Shown piece after piece: positions 33,286 to 42,366 of a DNA stretch of 64,000 nt. The notes below the pieces were generated by a model. It saw only the letters and a program-made list of their open reading frames with translations. It did no database searches and was not told the origin of the DNA. Position 1 is the stretch's first letter. Every line of letters starts with the position of its first letter. Position numbers and translations under genes: made by a program. This DNA comes from Actinomycetota bacterium (lineage in GTDB: Bacteria > Actinomycetota > Acidimicrobiia > Acidimicrobiales > Ilumatobacteraceae), in contig JAUSLQ010000207.1 of assembly GCA_030645675.1 (NCBI GenBank), forward strand, positions 1-64,000. The letters are read 5' to 3'.

Positions 33286-34077
33286 TCACGTCGAGCGACT
33301 TCCCGCCCGAGTGTCGTCTGAGTAGCCCAGCTCGGCAGAGATCGTCGACGAGGCGGCAAGGAGGAGGTCGATGATCTGGAGGCGGTCGTCGCCGCCGATG
33401 CTCTTGTGCGGAGTGACGACACCGATCACGAGTGACACGTTCCCGAACGCGTCGAAGACGGGGGCAGCGAAGCCCTCGATCCCAAGCACGGGCGTGTTGG
33501 ACACGACACAGACCCGCCGTTCGCGGATGGTCGCCAACTCGTCGGCGAGGGTGTCGTAACCGACGTCCTCCGGCACACCACCGCCGCGCTGGGCCAGGAG
33601 CACCGGCTCGGTCACGTCGCGCGGGAGAAACGCGAGGAACACCCGACCGACCGACGACCACAGCGGGAGCGAGCCACCCACCCGCACGGTGACGCTCATC
33701 GGGTGACGTCCGATCTCCCATCGGATCAGCACCGGGCCGGCCTCGCCCCAGGCGGCCAGGTTCACCGAGTGGCCGGAGCGGTCGCGCAGATCGGCGATGT
33801 GGGGGCCGGCGATGTTGGCCTCGTCGGTGCGGCGGAACGCCTCGGCACCGAGCCGACGGGCAGCCGGACCGAGGTCGTAGAGGCCCGTCGCTGCCGACTG
33901 GACCACCACACCGACGCGGCACAGGCTGACGAGGTAACGGTGGACCTTGCTGGCCGGCATGCCGGCGAGGCCGGCTATCTTGGAGAGCGACGCCGCTCCG
34001 CCGCAGGCCTCGAGGGCCTCGAGGACCGCCATCGCGATCTCGACCGACTGGATCCCGCGACGCTGAGGTTCGACCAT
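33286..34077 (-). CDS. IclR-family transcriptional regulator
   Basis: 263 residues from ATG 34077. The N-terminal winged HTH starts 'GIQSVEIAMAVLEALEACGG' with recognition helix 'MPASKVHRYLVSLCRVGVV' and 'YDLG'; the C-terminal effector domain begins 'RDRSGHSVNLAAWGEAGPVL' and ends with 'GVVTPHKSIGGDD'. The open frame extends to 34203 but overlaps the ligase gene. CACAAT stands 7 bases before ATG 34077 and there is no Shine-Dalgarno sequence, which fits a leaderless transcript starting at this codon. It probably controls the divergent operons at 36.9/37.1 kb, whose promoter region carries a matching pair of repeats; that link is inferred. Confidence 0.88.
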   Translation of the reverse strand: MVEPQRRGIQSVEIAMAVLEALEACGGAASLSKIAGLAGMPASKVHRYLVSLCRVGVVVQSAATGLYDLGPAARRLGAEAFRRTDEANIAGPHIADLRDRSGHSVNLAAWGEAGPVLIRWEIGRHPMSVTVRVGGSLPLWSSVGRVFLAFLPRDVTEPVLLAQRGGGVPEDVGYDTLADELATIRERRVCVVSNTPVLGIEGFAAPVFDAFGNVSLVIGVVTPHKSIGGDDRLQIIDLLLAASSTISAELGYSDDTRAGSRST

Positions 34078-34126
34078 ACGGCCCATTGTGGCCGCCCCGG
34101 CCGACGTCGCGCCGCTCACCGGCGAG

Positions 34127-36106
34127 CTACCCGTCCAGTTCGGCGCGACTGCGCCACTCCGCCGCGGCAGCGGCGATCGAAATGACCGCTCCGGGGTCGT
34201 CAACAGCGCTCGTGTCGAGGACCTCGTCCACTGCCGAGCCGGCGAACAGGCGCTGGACGGGGATCTCGAGGCGCTTGCCGGTCAGGGTGTGAGGCAGGCG
34301 GTCGACCACGATGACGTGATCCGGGTTGTGGCGGGGGCTGAGCGACGAGCGCAGTCGGGTGCGGATCCGCACCTCCAACCCCTCGATGTCGTGACCTGGA
34401 GAGGGCTGGACGAGGACGATCAGCTCGCCGCGTGGCCTGGCCGCGCTCGTCGTGTCGATCACGAGTGAGTCGGCAACCTCGGGCATGGTGTCCATGACCC
34501 CGTAGAAGTCCGAGGTGCCCATGCGGACACCGCCCCGGTTGAGGGTCGCATCCGAGCGGCCATACACGACGCTCGAGCCGTCGGCGTCGAAGCGGATCCA
34601 GTCACCGTGCCGCCATACACCCGGATACATCTCGAAGTAGGTGCTGCGGTACCTGGCGTCACCCGGGTCGTCCCAGAACTTCACCGGCATCGACGGCATC
34701 GGCTGGCGGACGACCAGCTCGCCGGTGTCTCCGACGATGGGCTGCCCGCCGGGGTCGAAGGACGTCACGTCGACCCCGAGGCACGGCGCCTGCATGGCGC
34801 CCGCCTTCACCGGCAGCCAGGAGGTGGCGCCGACGAACGCGCTCACGACGTCGGTGCCGCCGCAGATCGGAGCGATGAAGAGGTCTGGCCCGAACTGGTC
34901 AGCCAGCCATCCGTACCCGCTCACCGGCAAGGGCGATCCGGAGGAGACCACCGTTCGGAGCCGGGAGAGGTCACGGTCGCGGCACGGTTGGTGCCCGTCG
35001 CGGAGGGCGTTCTGGATGAACCCGGCGCTCAGACCGAGGACCGAGGCCTTCGAGTCGGCGGCGATGTCCCACAGCCGCTCCGGAGACGGGTACGTCGGGC
35101 TGCCGTCGTAGATGACGATGGAGGCCCCGACGAGGAGGCCTCCGACGAGGATGTTCCACACGACCCAGGCGGTGCTGCTCCACCAGAAGAAGCGGTCATC
35201 CGGTGTCATGCCGAGCTGCAGCCGATGGAGCTTGTGGTGCTCGAGCATCACGCCACCGTGGCCGTGGACCATCGACTTCGGACGCCCGGTCGTGCCCGAC
35301 GTGTAGACGATCCAGAGCGGATGGTCGAACGGCACCGGCGTCGGTGAGAGCGGCTCGTCGGTCGGCGCGAGGAGATCCGACCACGCAAGGGCGCCTGGGA
35401 TCTCCTCGCCACCCGGGATCTGGACGACGTGCTGCACGGTGACCAGGTCGGCGTGGAGCTGACGGACCACGTCGCTGCGGTCGTGCCAGACCCCGTGGTA
35501 GCGATACCCGGAGACGGCCAGCAGCACCGTGGGTGTCACCTGGCCCAGGCGGTCGAGCACGCTGCGCTCGCCGAACTCGGGAGGTGTGACCGTCCAGATC
35601 GCTCCGAGCGACGCCGTGGCGAGGAAGGCGACGAGGGTCTCGATCCGGTTCGGGAGGTAGGCCGCGACACGGTCGCCGACACCGACACCGAGCCGGCGCA
35701 ACCCGCCTGCGGCGCGCCGCACCTGGTCGGCGAGATCGTCCCACGAGACGCTGGTCCGATCGAGCTCGGTGTGGACCTCGACGGCGATCTCCGGGCCGCG
35801 CCGCCGCAGAGCCATGTCGACGTAGTTGAGGGTGCCCCCCGGAAACCAGGTCGCGCCAGGCATCGATGCGTCGACGAGGGCCGCGCCCGGCTCGCTGTGC
35901 CAGGCCACGCGGGCGTCCCGAGCCACAGCGGACCAGAACCCGCCGAGGTCGCGGACGGACCAGCGCCAGAGCGCGCCGTAGTCGCCGACGGCGACACCCG
36001 CGGCACCCGGCAGGAAGCGGGCGAACTCCGCCAGCGGAGAGGCCTCGACCGCGGCCGGCCGCGGCGACCACACGACATCGCCCTCTTGGAGCGGGCGCGG
36101 CGACAT
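34127..36106 (-). CDS. aacS: Acetoacetyl-CoA synthetase (acetoacetate-CoA ligase)
   Basis: 659 residues, the normal length. The N-terminus 'FRDLGGFWSAV'-like pattern (here 'VRDLGGFWSAVARDARVAWH') and the P-loop 'YTSGTTGRPKSMVHGHGG' near 265 identify the acyl-adenylate family; 'WYSSTAWV'-type and 'GGTDVVSAFVGA' segments fit AacS rather than acetyl-CoA synthetase. It makes acetoacetyl-CoA from acetoacetate, ATP and CoA in the cytoplasm. Fumarylacetoacetate-type hydrolysis yields acetoacetate, and an FAH-family gene lies immediately upstream with 1 base between them, so the pair makes chemical sense. Confidence 0.88.
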   Translation of the reverse strand: MSPRPLQEGDVVWSPRPAAVEASPLAEFARFLPGAAGVAVGDYGALWRWSVRDLGGFWSAVARDARVAWHSEPGAALVDASMPGATWFPGGTLNYVDMALRRRGPEIAVEVHTELDRTSVSWDDLADQVRRAAGGLRRLGVGVGDRVAAYLPNRIETLVAFLATASLGAIWTVTPPEFGERSVLDRLGQVTPTVLLAVSGYRYHGVWHDRSDVVRQLHADLVTVQHVVQIPGGEEIPGALAWSDLLAPTDEPLSPTPVPFDHPLWIVYTSGTTGRPKSMVHGHGGVMLEHHKLHRLQLGMTPDDRFFWWSSTAWVVWNILVGGLLVGASIVIYDGSPTYPSPERLWDIAADSKASVLGLSAGFIQNALRDGHQPCRDRDLSRLRTVVSSGSPLPVSGYGWLADQFGPDLFIAPICGGTDVVSAFVGATSWLPVKAGAMQAPCLGVDVTSFDPGGQPIVGDTGELVVRQPMPSMPVKFWDDPGDARYRSTYFEMYPGVWRHGDWIRFDADGSSVVYGRSDATLNRGGVRMGTSDFYGVMDTMPEVADSLVIDTTSAARPRGELIVLVQPSPGHDIEGLEVRIRTRLRSSLSPRHNPDHVIVVDRLPHTLTGKRLEIPVQRLFAGSAVDEVLDTSAVDDPGAVISIAAAAAEWRSRAELDG

Positions 36107-36107
36107 C

Positions 36108-36944
36108 TCAGGCCCCGACGAGGCGCGTCGTCATCGAGCCGATGCCATCGATGCTGGTGACGATCTCGTCGCCGGGCTGCAGGTATTCGGGCGGATCCTG
36201 GATCATCCCCACACCACTGCTCGTGCCCGTGAAGATGATGTCCCCCGGCAGCAGGGTCACGATCTTGGACAGCTCGACGATGATGTTCGGCACGCTGAAG
36301 ATCAGCCGGTCGGTCGTGAAGTCCTGACGGGTGCGGCCGTTGATGACGCAACGCACGTGCATGGTGTCGGGGTCCGCGAACTCGTCCGTGGTGACGAGGA
36401 CCGGGCCCGTCGGCCCGAAGCCTGGCAGCGACTTGGCCAGGCTGAACTGCGGCCGGTCGTAGTTCAGCTGCAGCACCCTGTCGGAGAGGTCCTGCCCGAT
36501 CGTGAAGCCGGCGATGGCGTCCCACGCGTGTTCGGGTGGGATCAGATGGCCACCGGTGCCGACGACGATGACCAGCTCCGCCTCCCAGTCGATCGACGCC
36601 GACGGGAGGACGACCACGGTGTTCGGTCCCGTGATGCACGTCGGGAACTTCGTGAACACGACCGGCGTGGTGGGGCGCGTTGCGCGCGCTTCCTCCACAT
36701 GGTCCAGGTAGTTCGCCCCGACACCGAACACCTGGCGCGGCTCGGGTGAGGGCGCGCCGAGCGTTGCCGGATCGACGGTGAGCGGTGTGCCCGTCGCCGA
36801 CGGAACCCAGTCCCGGAACGCCGACCACTGGTCGTAGACGGAGCGCATCGACGGCCCGAACCGCCCTTCACTGGCCATCTCGACGTCGATGACACCGTCG
36901 TCGGTGGCGACAGCGGCACGTCCGTGCACATTGGCGAGCTTCAT
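36108..36944 (-). CDS. Fumarylacetoacetate hydrolase (FAH) family protein
   Basis: 278 residues. The N-terminal 'KLANVHGRAAVATDDGVIDV' and 'VFGVGANYLDHVEEA' lead into the FAH core with the metal-binding Glu in DWEAELVIVVG and 'GFTIGQDLSDR', 'GDIIFTGTSSGVG'. Family members cleave C-C bonds of fumarylacetoacetate, acylpyruvates or hydrate 2-hydroxy-dienoates with Mg2+. GGGGGA stands 5 bases before the ATG. It is the first gene of a leftward operon with the acetoacetyl-CoA synthetase, and divergent from the dioxygenase operon. Confidence 0.88.
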   Translation of the reverse strand: MKLANVHGRAAVATDDGVIDVEMASEGRFGPSMRSVYDQWSAFRDWVPSATGTPLTVDPATLGAPSPEPRQVFGVGANYLDHVEEARATRPTTPVVFTKFPTCITGPNTVVVLPSASIDWEAELVIVVGTGGHLIPPEHAWDAIAGFTIGQDLSDRVLQLNYDRPQFSLAKSLPGFGPTGPVLVTTDEFADPDTMHVRCVINGRTRQDFTTDRLIFSVPNIIVELSKIVTLLPGDIIFTGTSSGVGMIQDPPEYLQPGDEIVTSIDGIGSMTTRLVGA

Positions 36945-36986
36945 GGAATCCCCCGATCCTCGGCCATGGCGCTCGCGATTCGAGCC

Positions 36987-37053
36987 CCATGGTGAATGCC
37001 TCGGTCAATGTACGACCGCCCATCGCCAGATTCAAGGAGAAATTCACCATTGG
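36987..37053. promoter_or_regulatory. Inverted operator-like pair flanking divergent promoters
   Basis: CCATGGTGAAT at 36987-36997 and its near-perfect inverse ATTCACCATTGG at 37042-37053, with centres about 55 bases apart. One copy lies just downstream of the leftward start, the other just upstream of the rightward -35, so a dimeric regulator bound at both could control both operons. The nearby IclR protein is the leading candidate. Confidence 0.55.
37007..37035 (-). promoter_or_regulatory. Leftward promoter of the FAH-acetoacetyl-CoA synthetase operon
   Basis: Minus-strand TTGAAT (37035-37030), 17 bases, TACATT (37012-37007): four to five matches to each consensus box. The leader is about 55 bases. 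Confidence 0.6.
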
Positions 37054-37056
37054 CAC

Positions 37057-37085
37057 TTGATTCGCCCAATGCAGAATCGTAGGGT
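37057..37085 (+). promoter_or_regulatory. Rightward promoter of the extradiol/Rieske operon
   Basis: TTGATT (37057-37062), 17 bases, TAGGGT (37080-37085), a common actinobacterial -10 form. The ATG of the first gene is at 37119, preceded by GAGGGGG. Confidence 0.6.
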
Positions 37086-37118
37086 CTGCGTCTGGGGTAC
37101 ACCGAGGGGGTCCTGCCC

Positions 37119-38027
37119 ATGCCGCTTCACCGTCTGTCCGCCGTCCACGTCCGCGTGGCGCGCTACGCCGAGTTCTGCGACTTCTACCGACGCTTCGGGT
37201 TGGAGGAGATCGCATCAGGGCGCTTCGCGTCGGCGCGTGGCGGCCAGCAGCTCCATGTCGAACCCGGCGACCGGAACACCGTCGTGGAGATCGTCATCGG
37301 CGCCGACGCTCCGTCGGATCTGGACGCCGTGGAGGCCGGGCTGCAGGCCGCAGGCCACACGCCCGAGCGCCCCAGTTCAGAGACCCTGCTCGTGGCCGAG
37401 CCCACGACCGGCATCACCATCAGGGTGACGGTCGAGCCACGCGTGCCGGCCATCAGGCCGCGGGGTGGGATCCCGGAGGTGAACCGCGCCGAGCTGGTGG
37501 GCCGGGCCCGGGTGCGGCCGCAACGGCTGGGCCACATGGTGCTGGGCTGCCCAGACGTCGATGCGGTGAACCGCTTCTTCACCGAGTGCCTCGGGATGCG
37601 GATCAGCGACGAGGTGATCGGCGCCGTGTTCCTCCGGTTCGACACCGACCACCACAACCTCGCGTTCCTCCGCAGCGATCACACGTGGCTGCACCACATG
37701 GCGTGGAAGGTGGGCAGCGTCGACGAGGTGGGGTACGGCGCGATGCAGCTGATCGACCACGACCAGTCCACGAACTGCTACGGGCTCGGCCGGCACGCGG
37801 CCAGCGCCAACTACTTCTGGTACCTGCGCGACCCGTCGGGAAGTCTCGCCGAGTACTACCACTCGGAGTTCGACGACCTCGTCGACGACGCTGAGTTCTG
37901 GAACCCTGTCCCCAACCAGGCGCCGATGCCCGTGGCGTCGTGGGGCCCGAGCCTGCCCCCGACGTTCTTCGCCCCCACCGGCCAGCTGTCGGCAGGCGCC
38001 ACACAACCAGGAGAGGAGGGGCCGTGA
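37119..38027 (+). CDS. Extradiol ring-cleavage dioxygenase (type I, VOC superfamily)
   Basis: 302 residues with two VOC modules. Module 1 (1-105) lacks the metal ligands, as usual for two-domain type I extradiol dioxygenases. Module 2 (about 135-255) has the 2-His-1-Glu triad: His in LGHMVL near 139, His in LHHMAW near 193, and Glu in LAEYYHS near 245. The layout resembles 2,3-dihydroxybiphenyl 1,2-dioxygenase. It would use Fe(II) and O2 to open a catechol made by the Rieske dioxygenase and SDR encoded downstream. Its stop overlaps the Rieske alpha GTG by 4 bases. Confidence 0.87.
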   Translation: MPLHRLSAVHVRVARYAEFCDFYRRFGLEEIASGRFASARGGQQLHVEPGDRNTVVEIVIGADAPSDLDAVEAGLQAAGHTPERPSSETLLVAEPTTGITIRVTVEPRVPAIRPRGGIPEVNRAELVGRARVRPQRLGHMVLGCPDVDAVNRFFTECLGMRISDEVIGAVFLRFDTDHHNLAFLRSDHTWLHHMAWKVGSVDEVGYGAMQLIDHDQSTNCYGLGRHAASANYFWYLRDPSGSLAEYYHSEFDDLVDDAEFWNPVPNQAPMPVASWGPSLPPTFFAPTGQLSAGATQPGEEGP

Positions 38028-39337
38028 CGATCGACCACTCGACGGAGGCGACGAACCTCACCGTCAGACGGACCGGGCGCATGGTCCACGACGTACCGGA
38101 GACCGGCGAGTTCATGGTGCACCGCAGCGCGTTCACCGACGGCGCCGTGCTGGAACGCGAGCGCCGGAACATCCTCTCGCGGTGCTGGGTGTACGTCGGC
38201 CACGCGTCCGAGATCCCGAACGTCGGCGACTACCGGACACGCTCGGTCGTCGGGCGCCAGGTGATCTTCTGCCGCGACCGCAACGACGAGGTCCGCGTGC
38301 TGCTCAACACCTGTCGCCACAGAGGAGCGCTCGTCTGTCGCGAGCCGCAAGGCAACGACACCACGTTCACGTGCTTCTACCACAAGTGGCAGTACCGCAA
38401 CTCGGGTGAGCTGATCGGCGTCCCGGGCAAGATCTCCTTCCCCGAGTCGTTCACCCTCGCCGACAACGGACTGGCCTCTGCGTCGCAGGTCGAGACCTAC
38501 AGGGACTTCGTCTTCGCCAGCTTCGACTCTTCCGCGCCTCCGCTGGTCGAGTACCTCGCCGGCGCCGCCGACTTCATCGACCGGATCGCCGACCAGGGCT
38601 TCCGCGACGGCATGGAGATCGTCGACGGAGCTCATCTGTACAGCATGCGCTGCAACTGGAAGCTCGTCGTCGAGAACTCGATCGACGGTTACCACGGCTT
38701 CCCGGTGCACTCCACGTACTTCCAGTACATCGGATCGCGCGGCGTCGACCTCTCCGTCGGCCTCGACGGAGTGCCGCGCGACCTGGGCAACGGGCACGCG
38801 TGCCTCGACTACCTCGCGCCGTTCGCCCGCACCGTCGCCCGCACCACGGCGCCGATGAGCGACCGCGCCAAGCAGCTCATCACCGACATCCGCGCCGAGG
38901 CCGACGCAGCGCTGGGTGAAGAGCGGGCGGCGCTCGTGGCCGACCGCTCCAAGAACATCTTCGTCTACCCCAACCTCTTGATCATCGATGCTGCATCCCT
39001 GCAGATCCGCGTCCTCGACCCGGTCGCCACGGACTACACGAACATCAGCGCCTGGCTCCTCGCCCCGCGCGGCGAGGATCGTGAGCTCCGCCAGATCAGG
39101 AGCGACTCGTACCAGGAGTTCCTCGGCCCGGGTGGCTTCGCCACCCCAGACGACTGCGAGGCACTGGAGACGTGCCAGATCGGCTACCAGAACATCGCCG
39201 AGGTCGAGTGGAACCTCGTCAACAAGGGTTATGGCGTCGACGCTCCCGAAGCGGTCGACAACGAGACGCAGATCAGGGCGTTCTGGCGGCAGTGGGACAG
39301 CGACATGGCCGGCGGCCCGGATGGAGGAACACGATGA
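38024..39337 (+). CDS. Ring-hydroxylating dioxygenase, Rieske alpha subunit
   Basis: 437 residues from GTG 38024, preceded by GAGAGGAGG. The Rieske [2Fe-2S] ligands are in 'NTCRHRGALVC' (Cys97, His99) and 'TCFYHKW' (about Cys116, His119). The mononuclear iron site is in 'ENSIDGYHGFPVHSTY' (about 217-232; Asp and two His). This is the catalytic large subunit of a two-component aromatic dioxygenase that inserts O2 to give cis-dihydrodiols. The small subunit follows with a 4-base overlap. No ferredoxin or reductase is encoded nearby. Confidence 0.92.
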   Translation: MTIDHSTEATNLTVRRTGRMVHDVPETGEFMVHRSAFTDGAVLERERRNILSRCWVYVGHASEIPNVGDYRTRSVVGRQVIFCRDRNDEVRVLLNTCRHRGALVCREPQGNDTTFTCFYHKWQYRNSGELIGVPGKISFPESFTLADNGLASASQVETYRDFVFASFDSSAPPLVEYLAGAADFIDRIADQGFRDGMEIVDGAHLYSMRCNWKLVVENSIDGYHGFPVHSTYFQYIGSRGVDLSVGLDGVPRDLGNGHACLDYLAPFARTVARTTAPMSDRAKQLITDIRAEADAALGEERAALVADRSKNIFVYPNLLIIDAASLQIRVLDPVATDYTNISAWLLAPRGEDRELRQIRSDSYQEFLGPGGFATPDDCEALETCQIGYQNIAEVEWNLVNKGYGVDAPEAVDNETQIRAFWRQWDSDMAGGPDGGTR

Positions 39338-39846
39338 CCAGCACCGTGACGGACGCACTCCTGCTGCGACTACGCATCGAGGATTTCCTCTTCACGGAGG
39401 CCGAGCTCCTCGACGCCTGGAAGCTCGACGAGTGGCTCGCACTGTTCGAACCGGACGGGCGCTACTTCGTGCCGCCGACCGACAGGCCCGATGCGCGCGA
39501 CACCATCGCCACTGCGTTCATCATCGCCGACGACCACGAGCGCCTCACGGGGCGCGTCCGCCGGCTCGCCACGGACGCAGCGTGGGTGGAGCGCCCGCGA
39601 TCGCGCACGCACCGGGTGGTCGGGAACGTCCGCGTGGAGAGCGGCACGGATTCCGTAGGCGACGACGTCGTTGCCCGCTCGAGCTTCATCGTCCACCGCG
39701 TCCGCCGTGGCGTGACCGACTGCTTCACGGGCCGCTACGAGCACCGGCTGCGCGTCGTCGGCGACTCGTTCCGGATCCGGGAGCGATGGGCCGTCCTCAC
39801 GGCAGAGGCACTCCAGCCCACCGGCAAGATCGGATTCATCCTGTGA
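39334..39846 (+). CDS. Ring-hydroxylating dioxygenase, beta subunit
   Basis: 170 residues with the NTF2-like fold of dioxygenase small subunits: 'IEDFLFTEAELLDAWKLDEW' and 'LALFEPDGRYFVPPTD', then 'RTHRVVGNVRVE' and the C-terminal 'RLRVVGDSFRIRERWAVL'. It stabilises the alpha3beta3 hexamer and has no catalytic iron. It is coupled by overlap to alpha upstream and to the SDR downstream (GTGA). Confidence 0.9.
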   Translation: MTSTVTDALLLRLRIEDFLFTEAELLDAWKLDEWLALFEPDGRYFVPPTDRPDARDTIATAFIIADDHERLTGRVRRLATDAAWVERPRSRTHRVVGNVRVESGTDSVGDDVVARSSFIVHRVRRGVTDCFTGRYEHRLRVVGDSFRIRERWAVLTAEALQPTGKIGFIL

Positions 39847-40586
39847 GCACCGACACTCCCGTGGCCATCGTCACCGGCGCCGGATCCGGCATCGGCGCCG
39901 CCATCTCCCGGCGACTCGCCGCGGACGGCTACCACATGGTCCTGTCCGACCTCGACGACTCGCGGCTCGCACCCGTCGCTGCGTCGATCCCCGGCAGCGT
40001 CGTCCACCTCGGCGACCTCAGCCGCGCCGGCACGGGTGACGCTCTGGTCGCGGTGGCCGTCCAGGCCTGGGGCCGGCTGGACGTGCTCGTCAACAACGCC
40101 GGCGGCGGCGTGATCCTGCCGACGCTGCAGCACACCGAGGAGACGCTCCAGGCCACCATCGACCGGAACCTGTGGACCACGATCCGCTGCACGCTCGCCG
40201 CGATCCCCGTGATGCAGGCGGCCGGATACGGTAGGGTGGTGAACATCGGCGCCGACTCGGTGAAGAGCGGGGTACCCGCGCACGCGATGTACAACGCGGC
40301 CAAGGGCGGTGTGCACGCCATGGTGGGCGGGCTCGCCCGCGAGTTCGCCCGCGACGGCATCACGTTCAACGTGGTGGCCCCCTGCATGGTGCTCACCGAC
40401 GAGGTCCAGGTGATGTGGGACGAGAAACCAGCGTTCATGCAGCCGTTCCTCGACGTCATCCCCGTCGGTCGCCCCGCCAAGATGGAGGAGGTGGCTTCCG
40501 CCGTGGCCTACCTCGCGTCGGCGGAAGCAGCGTTCATCACCGGCCAGGTCATCGGAGTCAACGGTGGCTCCAACTTCCTCGGGTGA
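39843..40586 (+). CDS. SDR oxidoreductase, probable cis-dihydrodiol dehydrogenase
   Basis: 247 residues from GTG 39843. Rossmann motif TGAGSGIG near residues 10-17, NNAGGG, Ser near 137 and the Tyr149/Lys153 pair in 'AMYNAAKGG'. The C-terminus '[16 protein letters not shown]' is usual for 3-oxoacyl-reductase-like SDRs. Its place between the Rieske subunits and later enzymes suggests that it rearomatises the cis-dihydrodiol to a catechol with NAD+; the sequence alone does not fix the substrate. Confidence 0.87.
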   Translation: MSTDTPVAIVTGAGSGIGAAISRRLAADGYHMVLSDLDDSRLAPVAASIPGSVVHLGDLSRAGTGDALVAVAVQAWGRLDVLVNNAGGGVILPTLQHTEETLQATIDRNLWTTIRCTLAAIPVMQAAGYGRVVNIGADSVKSGVPAHAMYNAAKGGVHAMVGGLAREFARDGITFNVVAPCMVLTDEVQVMWDEKPAFMQPFLDVIPVGRPAKMEEVASAVAYLASAEAAFITGQVIGVNGGSNFLG

Positions 40587-40590
40587 CGCC

Positions 40591-41397
40591 ATGAGCAACG
40601 CATCCGAGCCGCGATACTCGGCATTCCCCGACCTCACCCTCGACCGACCCGCCGACGGTGTCCTGCGCCTGACGCTCGACGCGCCTGGCCTCAATGCCGT
40701 CACGCCCGCGGTGCACCAGCAGTTCGCGGACATCTGGCCCGTGATCGACAGGGACGACTCCGTGCGGTGCGTGCTGCTGCGCGGCGCCGGTCGGGCGTTC
40801 TCCGCCGGTGGCAGCTTCGAGCTGATCGACAGGGTCATCAACAGTGACGAGGGCCGGCTGCGAACGATGCGCGAGGCACGCGACATGGTCACGAACCTCG
40901 TGAACTGCTCGAAGCCGATCGTCGCTGCGATCCATGGCGTCGCCGTCGGTGCCGGACTCGTCGCGGCGATGCTCGCCGACATCACGGTCGCCGCGAGGAC
41001 GACGCGCATCATCGACGGTCACACCCGGCTCGGCGTGGCGGCCGGCGACCACGCCGCCCTGTGCTGGCCCTTGCTGTGCGGGATGGCGAAGGCGAAGTAC
41101 TACCTCCTCACGTGCGACGAGCTGTCAGGCGAAGAGGCAGAGCGGATCGGGCTGATCTCGATCTGCGTGCCCGACGGCGAGGAGCAGGACCGTGCCATGG
41201 CCATCGCCGTCCAGCTTGCGGCCGGCTCCCAGATGGCGATCCGCCTCACCAAGCACACCTTGAACCACTGGTACCGGGCACAGATGCCGATCTTCGATGC
41301 CAGCCTCGCCTACGAGATGCTCGGGTTCACAGGGGCCGATGCCCGCGAGGGCCTCGCCAGCCACCTCGAGAAACGCCCGCCGAACTTCTCGCGCTGA
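40591..41397 (+). CDS. Enoyl-CoA hydratase/isomerase family protein
   Basis: 268 residues from ATG 40591; a GTG 27 bases earlier lies inside the SDR gene. The oxyanion-hole segments are '[12 protein letters not shown]' and '[20 protein letters not shown]', typical of crotonases. The usual first catalytic Glu position in '[20 protein letters not shown]' is changed, so the reaction may be isomerisation, thioester hydrolysis or C-C cleavage rather than simple hydration. Last gene of the rightward operon, ending 14 bases before the convergent operon. Confidence 0.87.
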   Translation: MSNASEPRYSAFPDLTLDRPADGVLRLTLDAPGLNAVTPAVHQQFADIWPVIDRDDSVRCVLLRGAGRAFSAGGSFELIDRVINSDEGRLRTMREARDMVTNLVNCSKPIVAAIHGVAVGAGLVAAMLADITVAARTTRIIDGHTRLGVAAGDHAALCWPLLCGMAKAKYYLLTCDELSGEEAERIGLISICVPDGEEQDRAMAIAVQLAAGSQMAIRLTKHTLNHWYRAQMPIFDASLAYEMLGFTGADAREGLASHLEKRPPNFSR

Positions 41398-41411
41398 CCA
41401 TTCCAGGCTGA

Positions 41412-42362
41412 TCAGGCGTCGGCGGCGACGACCGGGTTCGTCATCGTGCCGATGCGATCGCCAGTGATCGTCACCTCGTCGCCGGGCTTCAAGAAGAGGA
41501 ACGGCCGCTCCCCCATCCCGACGCCACCCGGTGTTCCTGTCGAGATCACGTCACCCGGCCGGAAGTGGTACCACTGCGAGTAGTACGACACGAGGTACGC
41601 CAGGCTGAACGCCAAGTCGTCGGTGCAGGCCGACTGCTTGAGAGTCCCGTTCAGCCGCAGCTGGAAGGTCACTCCCGTGGGGTCGAGCTCGTCCTTCGTC
41701 GCAATCGCCGGGCCGAGCGGGCAGAAGCTCGGGAACTGCTTGCCGAGCAGGTTCAGGTCCCATGCCTTCGTCGCGTCGAGCCCTTGGAGCTCGTGCATCG
41801 GCCGTACCCAGTTCCTCGCCGAGACGTCGTTGATCATCGTGTAGCCGACGATGTGATCGAGAGCCTCCGCCTCGGTGACGTTGTGGCAGTGACGTCCGAT
41901 CACGCCGCAGAACTCGGCCTCCCAGTCGACCATGTCGGGCGCCTGTGCAGGGAGGACGATCGGGTCGCCGGGGCCGACGACGGCGGCAGGGCTCTTCAGG
42001 AAGGCAGTGGGTGTGTCCGGCGGTGTCCCACCCATCTCGTGCAGGTGCTGGCGATAGCTCATCCCGCACGACAGGACGTGTGTGGGATCCGGGATCGGCG
42101 CACCGACGACCGCGTCCGTGAACGGCACCAGAGCAGATCGGGCGCGCAGCGCGCCCATCGTGGTGTCGGAGCTGGCCACCTTGTCGATGATCCTGCGGAG
42201 GCGGTCGAGCGCAGCATCGCCACCCTCGATGACACCCTTCAGGGTGGACGGCAGCGGGTCCTCTCCGAGGACTGCGACCGCTTCTGCGAGGTCGAGGACC
42301 TCGTCGTCGACGACGACGCCGGCCGACGAACCCACCTGGGTCTTCAGCGAGACGAGGCGCAT
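41412..42362 (-). CDS. FAH-family hydrolase/hydratase
   Basis: 316 residues from ATG 42362. The FAH core has 'VDWEAEFCGVIGRHCHNV', 'YTMINDVSARNWVRPMHELQ' and 'GDVISTGTPGGVGMG', with the three acidic Mg2+ ligands in order. These enzymes act on 2-hydroxy-6-oxo or 2-hydroxy-dienoate products of ring fission, or on acylpyruvates. It is the last gene of the leftward Rieske operon. The FAH at 36108 is clearly different in sequence, so the region has two such steps. Confidence 0.88.
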   Translation of the reverse strand: MRLVSLKTQVGSSAGVVVDDEVLDLAEAVAVLGEDPLPSTLKGVIEGGDAALDRLRRIIDKVASSDTTMGALRARSALVPFTDAVVGAPIPDPTHVLSCGMSYRQHLHEMGGTPPDTPTAFLKSPAAVVGPGDPIVLPAQAPDMVDWEAEFCGVIGRHCHNVTEAEALDHIVGYTMINDVSARNWVRPMHELQGLDATKAWDLNLLGKQFPSFCPLGPAIATKDELDPTGVTFQLRLNGTLKQSACTDDLAFSLAYLVSYYSQWYHFRPGDVISTGTPGGVGMGERPFLFLKPGDEVTITGDRIGTMTNPVVAADA

Positions 42363-42366
42363 CGGC

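Larger units (their letters stand above)
36945..37118. other. Divergent promoter region
   Basis: 174 bases carrying two opposed promoters and an inverted repeat pair, described separately. No gene is present. Confidence 0.7.
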
